In this document: positions 38,371 to 47,589 of the stretch, piece by piece
Position numbering within the stretch: position 1 is the stretch's first letter
How the letters are laid out: every line of letters begins with the position of its first letter
Source: Nocardia sp. NBC_00565
Lineage (GTDB): Bacteria > Actinomycetota > Actinomycetes > Mycobacteriales > Mycobacteriaceae
NCBI RefSeq assembly: GCF_036345915.1
Contig: NZ_CP107785.1
Span: 1,364,001-1,428,000 of the forward strand
Direction of reading: 5' to 3'
DNA: 64,000 bases
Notes under the pieces: model-generated
Told to the model about the DNA's origin: nothing
What the model saw: the letters and a program-made list of their open reading frames with translations, nothing else
Database searches by the model: none
Program-made: the position numbers and the translations under genes

Positions 38371-40076
38371 CGAGCCACCTCGGCATCGGTCAGGACGCGG
38401 GCGGTCGCCTGCGAATCCGGTTCGAACGCAACGGCATCGGCGCGCCCGGACAGAATCAGCGTGGTCGCGCAGTCGCGTTCGTCGACCGCTCGGCGCGCCC
38501 GAATGGTGGCGGGCGTATCGACGACGATCGCCGGGATGCGGTGGTTCAAGCGCACATGCTCCGCGCACAGCACCCGCGACAGCGGGGTGCCGCCGCGGAC
38601 GACAACCGCATCGGGTTGCGCCGCACACAGCTTGTCCAGTTCGGCGTGCACGTCGGGGGTGAGCGAGGTGGCGTCGGTGTCGGGAGCGACGACGAGCGGG
38701 ACCGAGTCGCCACCGCCGGCCCATTCGCGGTGTGCGGCCAGTTCGGTGCTGCCGTCGCTGATCCGGAGGTGGCCTTCGGACTGTTCGGTCACGTGCAGCA
38801 GTCGGCCGACGGCGGTATGCGGGCCCAGTCGCAGCGGTGTATCCAGTGCGGACGCGCCATGTTCGGCGTGCCAGGCTTGCTCGGCGGCGGCGACGAATTC
38901 GCCATCACGTACCCGGATCTTCTCCGCCGAGATGGACCGGCTGAAGAAGTGGAATCCGAACTGCCACGGTTCGAAGGCGCGGTAGTACTGGCCGAAGTGG
39001 TCCCACCACGACAGGCTCGGCATCGAGGAACTCTGGATCTTCGCCACCTGCGGCCGCCGGACCTGCTGGAAACGGGCGAGTGCGCTCGCGAGGTCGCCGG
39101 GGGTCTCGGCGACCGAGTGGGCCAGCACCGCGGCATCCTCCATGGCCATCTTGGTGCCCGAACCGACCGAGAAGTGTGCGGTGTGCACGGCGTCGCCGAG
39201 CAGCACCACCGGGGTTCCGTTCGCACCGTTGGCGTGCCAGCGTTCGGTGCGGCGAGTGCGGAAATTGGCCCAGCGGGAGTTGTTGGCCACTAGTGGATGC
39301 CCGTCGATCCGGTCGGCGAAGAGCCGCTCCAGATACTGCTGGGTCGCCTCGTCCGATGGCCCGGGTGCGGTAGTGGTGTCGAACCCGTCGAGACCGGCAC
39401 GGCGCCAAGTAGTTTCGTCTGTCTCGACGATGAAGGTGCTCAGGCCGGAGCCGATCGGGTATCCGTGTACGGCGAAGTTGCCGTGGGCGGACTGTGCGTG
39501 CAGGAAGGTCAGCCCGCGGAACTGGTAGGTGGTGCCGAACCAGATGAATTTGACCGCCGCCTGCTCGACCGAGTGTCCGAGCTCATCGATGAAGCGTTGT
39601 CGCACAGTCGAATTGGCGCCATCGGCGGCGACGATCAGGTCATAGTCGCCGCTCTTGTCCAGTTCGTCGACGTCCACCGTGGTCGAGAAGTGCAGTCGCG
39701 CACCCAGTTCGGTCGCGCGCCGCCGCAGTGCTTCCAGCAGCACCCGGCGGTGCACGGCCGACATACCGTTGCCGCCGGCGGCGACCACGGCGTTCTTCAG
39801 ATGGACCTCGATGGCATCCCAGTGCCGTCCGTGGGCGGCGAGCGTATCGCGCAGCACCGGGTCCACGGCGTCCACATTGTCCAGCGTCGCGTCGGAGAAC
39901 ACGACCCCGAAGCCGAATACATCGGATTCGCTGTTGCGCTCGAAGACATCGATGACGGTCCCCGGCAGGGTGTGGGCGAGCGCGATGGCGGCGAACAGAC
40001 CGCCCGGCCCGCCGCCGATGCACGCGACGCGCGGCGCTGCCGGCGCGGAAGCGGGGTATGGAGCTGACGGTGGCAT
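38367..40076 (-). CDS. Flavin-dependent aryl-CoA hydroxylase (salicylyl-CoA 5-hydroxylase type)
   Basis: A 569-residue class A flavoprotein: CIGGGPGGLFAAIALA dinucleotide site, VAADGANSTVR, and GDAVHTAHFSVGSGTKMAME, the version of the GD motif typical of SdgC/2-aminobenzoyl-CoA monooxygenase-like enzymes acting on CoA thioesters. The extra C-terminal part is the family's longer tail. Followed by CoA ligases and gentisate dioxygenase, it most likely makes gentisyl-CoA from salicylyl-CoA; 4-hydroxybenzoyl-CoA 1-hydroxylation with an NIH shift is the alternative. ATG 40076 is the first good start; reading could begin at 40142 but would include the promoter. Confidence 0.85.
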   Translation of the reverse strand: MPPSAPYPASAPAAPRVACIGGGPGGLFAAIALAHTLPGTVIDVFERNSESDVFGFGVVFSDATLDNVDAVDPVLRDTLAAHGRHWDAIEVHLKNAVVAAGGNGMSAVHRRVLLEALRRRATELGARLHFSTTVDVDELDKSGDYDLIVAADGANSTVRQRFIDELGHSVEQAAVKFIWFGTTYQFRGLTFLHAQSAHGNFAVHGYPIGSGLSTFIVETDETTWRRAGLDGFDTTTAPGPSDEATQQYLERLFADRIDGHPLVANNSRWANFRTRRTERWHANGANGTPVVLLGDAVHTAHFSVGSGTKMAMEDAAVLAHSVAETPGDLASALARFQQVRRPQVAKIQSSSMPSLSWWDHFGQYYRAFEPWQFGFHFFSRSISAEKIRVRDGEFVAAAEQAWHAEHGASALDTPLRLGPHTAVGRLLHVTEQSEGHLRISDGSTELAAHREWAGGGDSVPLVVAPDTDATSLTPDVHAELDKLCAAQPDAVVVRGGTPLSRVLCAEHVRLNHRIPAIVVDTPATIRARRAVDERDCATTLILSGRADAVAFEPDSQATARVLTDAEVAR

Positions 40077-40132
40077 CGGCGTCGGTCCTAACTGAACGTG
40101 TGTGGATCGCGGAAGAGGAGTGACGGCGAAAG

Positions 40133-40175
40133 TATGTAACAAAAATTACCAATAGGTCAAGAAAGTTGTTACATA
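40133..40175 (-). promoter_or_regulatory. Promoter and dyad operator of the hydroxylase-gentisate operon
   Basis: On the minus strand TTGACC (40160-40155) and TACATA (40138-40133) are 16 bp apart. TATGTAACAA (40133-40142) and TTGTTACATA (40166-40175) are perfect inverted arms, one over the -10. The same TGTTACATA word covers the -10 of the esterase promoter at 41027-41054. Confidence 0.65.
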
Positions 40176-40176
40176 T

Positions 40177-40980
40177 CTACGAATCGAGCGTGGCCGCGAC
40201 CGAGGCGACGAACGGCTCGGCCTCGGCGCGCAGCACGTCGTGGCATTCGGTGAACACCTCGTGTGCGGCGCGGCCGCGCCAACCTGGTGGGAGCAGCACC
40301 TCCGGCAAGTCCGGATCGCGGAACGGGTAGCGCCGGTAGTGCTGCACCAGCCGCATCTGCTCGACCAGTGCCGCATCGCCGCCGAGGCCGCGTCGGTAGC
40401 GGGCCAGCCTCGGCCGGAACTCTTCTATGAATGCCTGGTAATCGGCGCCGAGCTCGCTCAGGTCCCAGCAGCGCTGCGCGATCAATCGGTCATTGGCCGG
40501 GCCGATGGTCTTGCTGCGCACGAACAGAATTCGCAGCTCGTCGGCGCCGGTCAGCGCCTCGTGTAGCTGTTTTTCCCGGTCGTGTGGGGAGAACCAGGCT
40601 GGACCGCCGTAGGGCCCGAAGCCCCACCAGCTCAGCGCCTTCTCGATGCGTTTGCGCTGCTCGCGGTCCAGGCCGGACTCGTCGACGAGGGCTTGGGTCC
40701 AGGTCTGGTTCCACTCGTCGAAGTGCCGTTCGAAGATGCGGCTGCGGCCGTCGTCGAGTAGTCGCCAACTCTTGTCGTTGAGCTGGTAGGACACCTCGCG
40801 TCCGGACTTCGTCGAATCGAACCAGCCCTCCTTGCGTAATCGGGTCATCACTACCCGCACCGTGGCGGGTTCGACGTCGAGGACGCCCATCAACTCGGTG
40901 AGGACGCCGAGCTTGGCGATGCCTCCCGTGTAGCGGAAATACTCGCCGTACAGGTCGAATACCAGTGCTCGTGGCCGCAT
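40177..40980 (-). CDS. PaaX-family transcriptional regulator
   Basis: A 267-residue PaaX-like winged-helix regulator (RPRALVFDLYGEYFRYTGG; ATVRVVMTRLRKEGWFDSTK with the recognition helix; C-terminal PaaX_C). The family senses aryl-CoA thioesters, which fits an operon for hydroxybenzoyl-CoA breakdown. It lies between the operon it probably controls and the divergent esterase, and both promoters carry a TGTTACATA motif. It is unrelated in position and type to the TetR PaaR of the phenylacetate locus. Confidence 0.88.
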   Translation of the reverse strand: MRPRALVFDLYGEYFRYTGGIAKLGVLTELMGVLDVEPATVRVVMTRLRKEGWFDSTKSGREVSYQLNDKSWRLLDDGRSRIFERHFDEWNQTWTQALVDESGLDREQRKRIEKALSWWGFGPYGGPAWFSPHDREKQLHEALTGADELRILFVRSKTIGPANDRLIAQRCWDLSELGADYQAFIEEFRPRLARYRRGLGGDAALVEQMRLVQHYRRYPFRDPDLPEVLLPPGWRGRAAHEVFTECHDVLRAEAEPFVASVAATLDS

Positions 40981-41026
40981 CGCACTCCTTCATGGCCGCA
41001 GTCGGCACAAATATGTGTCACTTCTC

Positions 41027-41054
41027 TTGACAGTCTATCCAATTATGTTACATA
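41027..41054 (+). promoter_or_regulatory. Promoter and operator of the esterase gene
   Basis: TTGACA (41027-41032), 16-bp spacer, TACATA (41049-41054). The palindrome TATGTTACATA (41044-41054) covers the -10, mirroring the layout at 40133-40160, so both are probably repressed by the PaaX-family protein. Confidence 0.6.
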
Positions 41055-41206
41055 GTGACAGGGCTCACATATCTGTGATCGCCGAAACCTCGCCCTCGGC
41101 CCAGCATCGACCGGCGAGTTCGAACAAACCGGCCAGAGGACAGCATGCCCCGGGTTCGCCCCGCCGCGTGCCGCCCTGCCGTCACCACCTGAAGAAGGAG
41201 ACAACG

Positions 41207-41941
41207 ATGTCGCATACGTTCGTCCTCGTCCATGGCGCCTGCCATGCCGGATGGACCTGGCGGCCGGTGGCCGAGCACCTGCAGGCGAGCGGGCACATCG
41301 TGTACGCACCCACCCTGCCGGGCCTGAACACCGACGACCAGCGCGCGAACGTGCATCTCGCCGATACCGTCGACTATCTGGTCGACTATGTCGAGCGCGC
41401 CGACCTGCGCAATGTGATTCTCGTCGGACACAGCTGGGGTGGTTTCCCGGTGTCCGGGGCCGCCCCGCGGCTGGCCGACCGCATCTCTCGTCTGGTGTAT
41501 TGGAGCGCCTTCGTGCCGCACAGCGGGGAAACACTGATCGACCTGTGTCCGCCCGCCTACGGTGAAATGTTCCGTGCTTCGGCCGCCGCGTCCTCGGACA
41601 ATTCGGTGATGTTCCCGTTCGAGGTCTTCTGTGCGGCATTCATGCAGGACGCCTCGGCCGAAACGCAGAAGGTGTTCTACCCACTGTTGGAACGCCAGCC
41701 CTTCCACACCATGAACGAAGCTCTCGACATCGACGAATGGCAGCGGCTGCAGTTACCGTCGAGCTACATCCTGTCCAAGGATGACCTCGCCCTGCCGCCA
41801 GGTGAATTCGCCTGGGCGCCAAGGTTTCCGGAGCGCCTTCCGGCCGGTTCCCCACTGATCTACACCCCGGGCAGCCATGAATCGCAGCTCACCCAACCCG
41901 AAGCATTGGCCGAGGCGCTCATCCAGGCCGCAGCAGGGTAG
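41207..41941 (+). CDS. SABP2-like alpha/beta hydrolase (probable aryl-ester esterase)
   Basis: A 244-residue hydrolase beginning TFVLVHGACHAGWTW, the hallmark of the plant methyl-ester esterase group (SABP2/PNAE). Nucleophile GHSWGG and a His in PGSHESQLTQPEAL complete the triad. AAGGAG lies 6 bases before ATG 41207. Divergent from the PaaX-type gene and sharing its motif; releasing salicylate from an ester for the gentisate operon is a reasonable inference. Confidence 0.82.
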   Translation: MSHTFVLVHGACHAGWTWRPVAEHLQASGHIVYAPTLPGLNTDDQRANVHLADTVDYLVDYVERADLRNVILVGHSWGGFPVSGAAPRLADRISRLVYWSAFVPHSGETLIDLCPPAYGEMFRASAAASSDNSVMFPFEVFCAAFMQDASAETQKVFYPLLERQPFHTMNEALDIDEWQRLQLPSSYILSKDDLALPPGEFAWAPRFPERLPAGSPLIYTPGSHESQLTQPEALAEALIQAAAG

Positions 41942-42191
41942 ACCGGCGATTCCTACCGCGGGCCATGGCGATCGCGGCAGGGCGTCCGGTGCTGCTGGCC
42001 GGGGCCATCGCGACGGCGGCAGATGCCGCTGTTGCGCTGGACGCGGGTGGCCGACTTGACTGGACACTCGGCGCAGACCGGCTGACGGGTCGTCCGGGTT
42101 GGCCGCCATTCCTACCCGAAGCTGTGTGGCACAGAGTTAAGGTGGCAGCGCGCTACATAGCCATGTTCCAGCAAACCTCGGACGGAGCGTT

Positions 42192-43511
42192 ATGGGACAC
42201 AGGACGAGTATTGCGGCGTGTGTTGCGGCCGCCGGTCTGTTGATCGTGACGGGCTGTGGAACGTCTACGGATTCCAGCGGAAATTCCGCGAGTGCGCAAT
42301 CGACTGCGTCGGGAGTCTCGCACGCCGATCCCGCGTATGCCGCCGTCCTCGGGCCGGCGATAACCACGCTGATGCAGGACAACGCCATTCCGGGCGCAGT
42401 AGTGGTCGTCAAATCGGCAAAGCAAGGCAATTGGAGCGCGGCATTCGGTACCCGGAGTATCGACACGAGCAAGCCCATGTCGGTGGACGACTACTTCCGC
42501 GTCGGCAGTAACACCAAGACCATGACGTCGACGGTCATCCTGCAGTTGGTGCAGGATGGCAAGCTCGCACTCGACGATCCCATTGCCAAATACTGGCCGG
42601 GCGTGCCGAATGGCGACCGGATCACTATCGCACAGCTGTCCGAAATGCGAAGTGGTCTATACAGCTACACCTTCGACCCCCAGTTCAACGCCACGCTCGA
42701 CAACGACCCAGAGAAGGTGTGGACGCCGGAGGAGTTGCTGGCGATCGCATTCGCGCATCCGGTCAACTTCCAACCCGGGGAGAAATTCGACTACAGCAAT
42801 ACCAATATCATCTTGCTCGGCCTGGTCATCGAGAAGGTCGCGAATATGAAGGTCGCCGAGAGTTTCCGGCAGCACATCTTCGAACCACTCGGCCTGAAAC
42901 ACACATCTCTCCCCGCGGCAACGGACTCCTCGATCCCCGATCCGCATCCGCAGGGCTATTCCTTCGGCACCAACGTCTCCACCATCGATACATTCACACT
43001 TCCTGCCGCGGAACAAGCCGCGGCCGTCGCGGGCACCCTGAAACCGAACAACGATACAAGCGCGAGCCCCTCGTGGGCGTGGACCGCCGGCGGTGCGATC
43101 TCCACGGCCGACGATCTGGCCACGTATGTGAAGGCGCTCGTCGGCGGCGGCCTGCTGGACGAGAAGATGCAGAAGACTCGCCTGGACAGCATTCAGCCGA
43201 TCGATCCGGCCGACCCCGTGCACGCCGGATACGGTCTCGGCATTGCACGATTCGGTCCGCATGTCATCGGACACGACGGTCAGATCCCGGGATTCATGAC
43301 GTTCATGGGCTACGACCCGGCATCGGACCTCACGATCGTGATTTGCACGAATCTCGCGGCGGTGCCGTCGGGTGAGGGGTCGGCCCTGGTGCTGCTCAAA
43401 GCCATGCTGCCGGTCTTCTATGGTGCCGATGCCCTGCCGGAGGCGAACACGAGCGTGAGCACGACTGCGCCGCCGAGTAACTCGGCCGAAACGACGACCC
43501 CCGGTCGATGA
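42192..43511 (+). CDS. Serine beta-lactamase-like hydrolase, lipoprotein
   Basis: A 439-residue class C beta-lactamase/DD-peptidase-fold protein. A signal peptide ends in the lipobox IVTGC (Cys22), so it is anchored outside the cytoplasmic membrane. SxxK is SNTK at 106-109, YSN in FDYSNTN, and HDG in GHDGQIPG replaces KTG. Such proteins are esterases, D-aminopeptidases or lactonases more often than true beta-lactamases. Thr/Ser/Pro-rich C-terminal tail. No operon partner. Confidence 0.87.
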   Translation: MGHRTSIAACVAAAGLLIVTGCGTSTDSSGNSASAQSTASGVSHADPAYAAVLGPAITTLMQDNAIPGAVVVVKSAKQGNWSAAFGTRSIDTSKPMSVDDYFRVGSNTKTMTSTVILQLVQDGKLALDDPIAKYWPGVPNGDRITIAQLSEMRSGLYSYTFDPQFNATLDNDPEKVWTPEELLAIAFAHPVNFQPGEKFDYSNTNIILLGLVIEKVANMKVAESFRQHIFEPLGLKHTSLPAATDSSIPDPHPQGYSFGTNVSTIDTFTLPAAEQAAAVAGTLKPNNDTSASPSWAWTAGGAISTADDLATYVKALVGGGLLDEKMQKTRLDSIQPIDPADPVHAGYGLGIARFGPHVIGHDGQIPGFMTFMGYDPASDLTIVICTNLAAVPSGEGSALVLLKAMLPVFYGADALPEANTSVSTTAPPSNSAETTTPGR

Positions 43512-43567
43512 CATCCGCCGCGGCGACGGATAGAACGACCACCCAGCAGATCGTGAGGTGATGCCGG

Positions 43568-44020
43568 ATGGACAACGCCGAGGTACTCGTCGCGGGCGCC
43601 GGGCCGATCGGCCTGACCGCAGCGATCGAGTTGCGACGCAGGGGAATGTCGTGCCGGATCATCGACCCACTGACAGAACCGCTGCGGTGGTCGTCGGTGT
43701 TCCGGATCAGCCACCGCATCGTGGATTCCTACAGTCGCGGAACGGTTTTCGTCGCTGGTGACGCCGCGCACATCGATCCGCCGACCAGCGCGCAGGGTAT
43801 GAATACAGGTATTCAGGACGCCCACATCCTCGCCCGGAGAGCGGGCGTTCCGCTGGACGAATTCACCGATCGACTGCCAGCGATACTCGGCTTGTCCACT
43901 GGCCGATTCACGGCCCGGGAGGAGGTCGCGGCCCTCGTGGCATTCCTCGCATCGGGCCGGGCGGCGAATATCAGCGGCGCAGACCTCGTCATCGACGGCG
44001 GAATGCTCGAGACAGTCTGA
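43568..44020 (+). pseudogene. Three-part chimera: flavin hydroxylase pieces plus SDR tail
   Basis: One open frame of 150 codons. Residues 4-34 (VLVAGAGPIGLTAAIELRRR) are the FAD-binding N-terminus of a phenol-hydroxylase-like monooxygenase; residues 45-88 (GTVFVAGDAAHIDPPTSAQG, MNTGIQDAHIL) are its late GD motif, with about 240 codons deleted between; residues 91-150 (GRFTAREEVAALVAFLASGR; GADLVIDGGMLETV) are the C-terminus of a short-chain dehydrogenase. None of the enzymes can work. Confidence 0.8.
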
Positions 44021-44057
44021 AGGCGGTCAACGCGTGTTTCGCGCAGCGAGTTGCTGC

Positions 44058-44942
44058 TCAGCCGACGGTGAAATCGTGGATGAGTTCGGCCAGTTCGATT
44101 GGGCGGTCGCCCTGTATCGAGTGTCCGGCGCCATCCACGATTTCGACCCGTGCTCGTGGTTGGCGGCGGAGCAGTTCGGCGATATCGGCGTCGTCCACGA
44201 CCGGTGACTTGGATCCGCGTGCTAGTAGCAGGGGTGCCTGGATGGCGGAGACATCGTCCCATAGTGGGGTGAAGTCGATTTGGCCGTTGGAGGTGGGGCG
44301 GATTCGGTCGTAGCGCCAGATCCAGCGGCCGTCTTCGCGTTCTCGCGCGTTGTGCAGGATGCCGCGGCGCAGTGACTGGATCGATCGGCCCGGGTTGTGC
44401 GTTATGGTGCGGTCCAGGATCTCCTCGAAGGACGCGAAGTCCTTGGGGCCGTTGATGAACGCCGATATCGCGGCGGACTTGGCTTTGTCGGTGCCGGGGG
44501 TGACGTCGACGACGATCAGGCGGCGCACCAGGTTCGGGTAGTGGGCGGCTAGCCGCAGTGCGGTCAGTCCACCGAGCGACATGCCGACGACGGCAGTGGC
44601 CCGAGGAGCTAGTTGCTCGATGGCGATCGAGATTGCGTCGGCCAGCCGGACCGGTGTGTAGCGGTGATCGGCCCACCAGTCGGAAAGGCCGTGTCCGGGA
44701 AGGTCGATCGCGATGAGGGGCCGGTTCAGCGCCAGTGCGACGGTGTCCCAGGTGTGTGCGTTCTGCGCGCCGCCGTGCAGTAGCACCAGTTCGGGTTCGC
44801 CCGCACCCCAGCGCAGGGCGCTGATCCGCCGGTCGGGGGCGATCTCGACCGAGCAGCGTGTCACCTGCGGTGGCCCGGACCAGTGCAGTCCTGCCTCCGC
44901 CGCGTTCTCGGCGAACAACCCGAATTCGTCATAGTTCGACAT
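44058..44942 (-). CDS. Alpha/beta hydrolase
   Basis: A 294-residue hydrolase: LLHGGAQNAHTWD oxyanion region, nucleophile GMSLGG, Asp in ARGSKSPVVDDADI and His in DGAGHSIQGDRP. Not a close relative of the C-C hydrolases; substrate unknown. Same strand as the hydrolase-hydroxylase pair upstream, 102 bp away, so it may belong to that unit. Confidence 0.85.
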   Translation of the reverse strand: MSNYDEFGLFAENAAEAGLHWSGPPQVTRCSVEIAPDRRISALRWGAGEPELVLLHGGAQNAHTWDTVALALNRPLIAIDLPGHGLSDWWADHRYTPVRLADAISIAIEQLAPRATAVVGMSLGGLTALRLAAHYPNLVRRLIVVDVTPGTDKAKSAAISAFINGPKDFASFEEILDRTITHNPGRSIQSLRRGILHNAREREDGRWIWRYDRIRPTSNGQIDFTPLWDDVSAIQAPLLLARGSKSPVVDDADIAELLRRQPRARVEIVDGAGHSIQGDRPIELAELIHDFTVG

Positions 44943-45044
44943 CTATTCGATCATGGCGCCTGTCAGACTGAACGTAAAGTCTTAGTGTTCAACAGGGTCC
45001 CTTCGAACCCATACCACACGTTCCGCAGCTCGACCTGTGCGAAC

Positions 45045-45899
45045 TCAGACCGTGAGGAAGGTGCGGGTTACCTCGTTGAAGTAGTCGGCGCGTTCCCACT
45101 GCACCCAGTGCCCGGCGTTCGCGGCGAGCAGCAGATCGCAGTTGGGCATGATGTCGGCCAACATCTTTGCGCCGCTCGGGCGGTTGACCTTGTCGGCGCT
45201 GCCCCAGATCACCAGGGTCGGCGTGGCCAGCTCGGCCAGCCGGCTGTCGCGGGTGAAATCCATCCGCCACAGGGTGCGCAGCGCGGTCGGTCCGGAGGGG
45301 CGGCGCAGTGGTGGGTTCGCCACGACCTCGGGGTCGATGCTCGCCTGGAAGCGGGTTTCGATGACCTCGGCGGGTACCGCGCTGCCGTCGAAGACGAGGT
45401 CTTCGCGGATGAAGGTTTCCAGCTTCTCGCGCGAGGGGCCCGAGCCGCCGTAGTACGCGAGCAGGTGTTGTAGCCCGGCGGTCGGCAGTGCGCGGGTGGT
45501 GCCGATTCCGCCGGGGCCCATCAAGACCATGCGGTCGACGCGATCGGGGGAGTCGAGAGCCAGTCGCAGCGCGCACGCGCCGCCGTAGGAGTTGCCGACC
45601 AGATGGGCCTTGCGGATGTCGAGTCGGTCGAGCAGGCCGCGAATGGCGTCGGCCAGATAGCCGAACGGGTCGTTCTGGTCGACACCTTTGCTGGACCGTC
45701 CGTAGCCGGGCAGGTCGGGCACGATCACGCGGAAGTTCTTCGCCAATTCCGCGATATTGCGGGAGTAGTTGGAGATTCCGGATGCGCCGGGTCCGCCACC
45801 GTGTAGAAGCAATACGGCCGGGCCTTCGCCGGTCTCGGCGTAGAAGATCCTCTTGCCGCGTACGTCGACCGTCTTTTCGATCATCGCCGGTGTGCTCAT
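45045..45899 (-). CDS. Meta-cleavage product (C-C bond) hydrolase, second copy
   Basis: A 284-residue MhpC/HsaD-type hydrolase with HGGGPGASG, GNSYGGA, WGSADKVNRP and NAGHWVQWE. Close paralogue of the enzyme at 22329-23198: long blocks are identical (LPGYGRSSK, LMGPGGIGTTRALPT, TLWRMDFTRDSRL). ATG 45899 has AAGGGG at 8 bases; follows the hydroxylase by 2 bp. Confidence 0.9.
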   Translation of the reverse strand: MSTPAMIEKTVDVRGKRIFYAETGEGPAVLLLHGGGPGASGISNYSRNIAELAKNFRVIVPDLPGYGRSSKGVDQNDPFGYLADAIRGLLDRLDIRKAHLVGNSYGGACALRLALDSPDRVDRMVLMGPGGIGTTRALPTAGLQHLLAYYGGSGPSREKLETFIREDLVFDGSAVPAEVIETRFQASIDPEVVANPPLRRPSGPTALRTLWRMDFTRDSRLAELATPTLVIWGSADKVNRPSGAKMLADIMPNCDLLLAANAGHWVQWERADYFNEVTRTFLTV

Positions 45900-45901
45900 T
45901 T

Positions 45902-47506
45902 TCACTGCCCCTTGTCGGCGGTTTCGGTGAATCGTGTTGTTGGGTCGGGTATTTCGACTGCCACCGTGAGCCCCTTCGGCGGTGACGGCAACATCTCGTT
46001 CGCATCGGCGGCGGCATAGACGAATCCGTCGGGTCGCAGCGCCAGAACCGTCGCTTCGTGCTGGCGCATCCAGTCGACCAGGGTGTTGTCGGTGTCGACG
46101 ACGGCTCCCTCGGATATCGCCGACCCCGCGGTGCGCAGCTGCATCGTCGGCACCCCGGCCGCGGTCCACTCGGGCCAGGCCCGATCCGGTCCGAGGTGGA
46201 TCAGCAGCCACCTCGACCCGGTCACATCATCGAGTCGCTCACGATCGCCGACCTCGTCGAGCACCCAGGGCTGTGGTGGCAGATGTCCCACCGCCGCGTG
46301 CTTCGACGGGGAAAGGAATCCCTTCGGATAGTGCGCCGCTGGAAACCATTTGGCGCTGCGGAGGTAGTCGCCGACGAACGGAAGTCGCATGGCTATGCGG
46401 AAGGCGGCATTTCGCGCGGCGGTCACCGGTGGCCGCCGCTCGGTGATGACGCGACCGAAGAAGACGGCGGCCTTGGTCACTTCGCGCACATGCGGTTGAC
46501 GCTCCACCTCGTAGCTGTCGAGCACGCTCGCGGGGAGCGAACCGGTGACCACTGCGGCGAGCTTCCAGCACAGATTCGCCACATCGCGGACCCCGGCGGC
46601 CATGCCCTGCCCGATCCACGGTGGCATGACATGTGCGGCGTCACCGGCCAGAAAGATTCGGCCCACCCGCCACCGATCGGCGAACCGGACATGATGGCGG
46701 TAGACGACCGCCCGCAGAATCTGGACCTCGTTCTCGGTGATGCCCTGGGCATTGAGCAGCCGCCATACGGCGGCGTCGGTGACGAGTTCTTTTTCGTCCT
46801 CACCGGGAAGTACCGGGAACTCCCAGCGGTGATGACCGAGTGGGGTGGGGCAATCCACGGCGGGCCGATCTGGATTGCAATGGAACCGGAGCCGATCGTG
46901 GGTCGGCCATTCGTTGATGACCTCGGTATCGATGACGACCCAGCGGTCCTCGTAGGTTTGACCCTCGAAACCGACCCCGAGCAGACCGCGGGTCGGGCTC
47001 GAGCCGCCGTCTGCGGCGATCACATACGACGCGCGAATGCGGTCGAAGGTGTCCGCGCGTAGGTCGGCGACGAGCAATTCGACGCCATGGTCGTCTTGAC
47101 GGGTGCGCAGACATTCATGTTGCAGAAGGACTTTCACGTTCGGATACCGGTCGACACCGTCGCGCAGGACTTGCTCGAGCGCGGGCTGGTAAATGAACAC
47201 CTGGGTGGGGTGGGCATTGCCGCGCGGTGCAGGCACGAAATTCAGGAACGAGCGCCCGGCGTCGTCGACGAACTCGAGCGGTTTGTCCGTCAGCATGTCT
47301 TGTTTGAGGTGTTCGGCCAAATCGAGCCGCTGCCAGATGCGGATGACTTCCTCGTCGGTCGCGATCGCCCTGGCCCGGCTGTAGATGGACTCGTCTCGTT
47401 CGATGACGACGACCTCGACGCCGAGTCGGCCGAGGAAGTTCGCGGCAGTCACGCCGGCCGGGCCGTAGCCGACGATCGCGACATCGTAGGAGTGCTGGAC
47501 GGTCAC
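45902..47506 (-). CDS. FAD-dependent aromatic hydroxylase (MhpA-like)
   Basis: A 534-residue class A flavin monooxygenase: VAIVGYGPAGVTAANFLGRL, DGGSSPTRGLLG, and GDAAHVMPPWIGQGMAAGVR with the C-terminal thioredoxin-like domain of the MhpA group. It would turn a phenol into the catechol opened by an extradiol enzyme such as that at 23269. GTG 47506 is preferred (AGAGG at 7-8 bases) over ATG 47524, which has no ribosome site. The upstream operator is shared with the 22-kb cluster. Substrate unknown; a 3-hydroxyphenylpropionate-like compound is a guess. Confidence 0.88.
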   Translation of the reverse strand: MTVQHSYDVAIVGYGPAGVTAANFLGRLGVEVVVIERDESIYSRARAIATDEEVIRIWQRLDLAEHLKQDMLTDKPLEFVDDAGRSFLNFVPAPRGNAHPTQVFIYQPALEQVLRDGVDRYPNVKVLLQHECLRTRQDDHGVELLVADLRADTFDRIRASYVIAADGGSSPTRGLLGVGFEGQTYEDRWVVIDTEVINEWPTHDRLRFHCNPDRPAVDCPTPLGHHRWEFPVLPGEDEKELVTDAAVWRLLNAQGITENEVQILRAVVYRHHVRFADRWRVGRIFLAGDAAHVMPPWIGQGMAAGVRDVANLCWKLAAVVTGSLPASVLDSYEVERQPHVREVTKAAVFFGRVITERRPPVTAARNAAFRIAMRLPFVGDYLRSAKWFPAAHYPKGFLSPSKHAAVGHLPPQPWVLDEVGDRERLDDVTGSRWLLIHLGPDRAWPEWTAAGVPTMQLRTAGSAISEGAVVDTDNTLVDWMRQHEATVLALRPDGFVYAAADANEMLPSPPKGLTVAVEIPDPTTRFTETADKGQ

Positions 47507-47589
47507 GTCGAGACCTCTCGTCATTGGGGGTTTTCGACCCGAAGGGCAAATCCGGGGATTGTTCCCGCAGCGACGACTACAGTATGATG

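Noticed and set aside
41965..42243. 92-codon plus-strand frame before the lipoprotein gene
   Set aside because: No ribosome site or family resemblance, and it overlaps the start of the lipoprotein gene in another frame.
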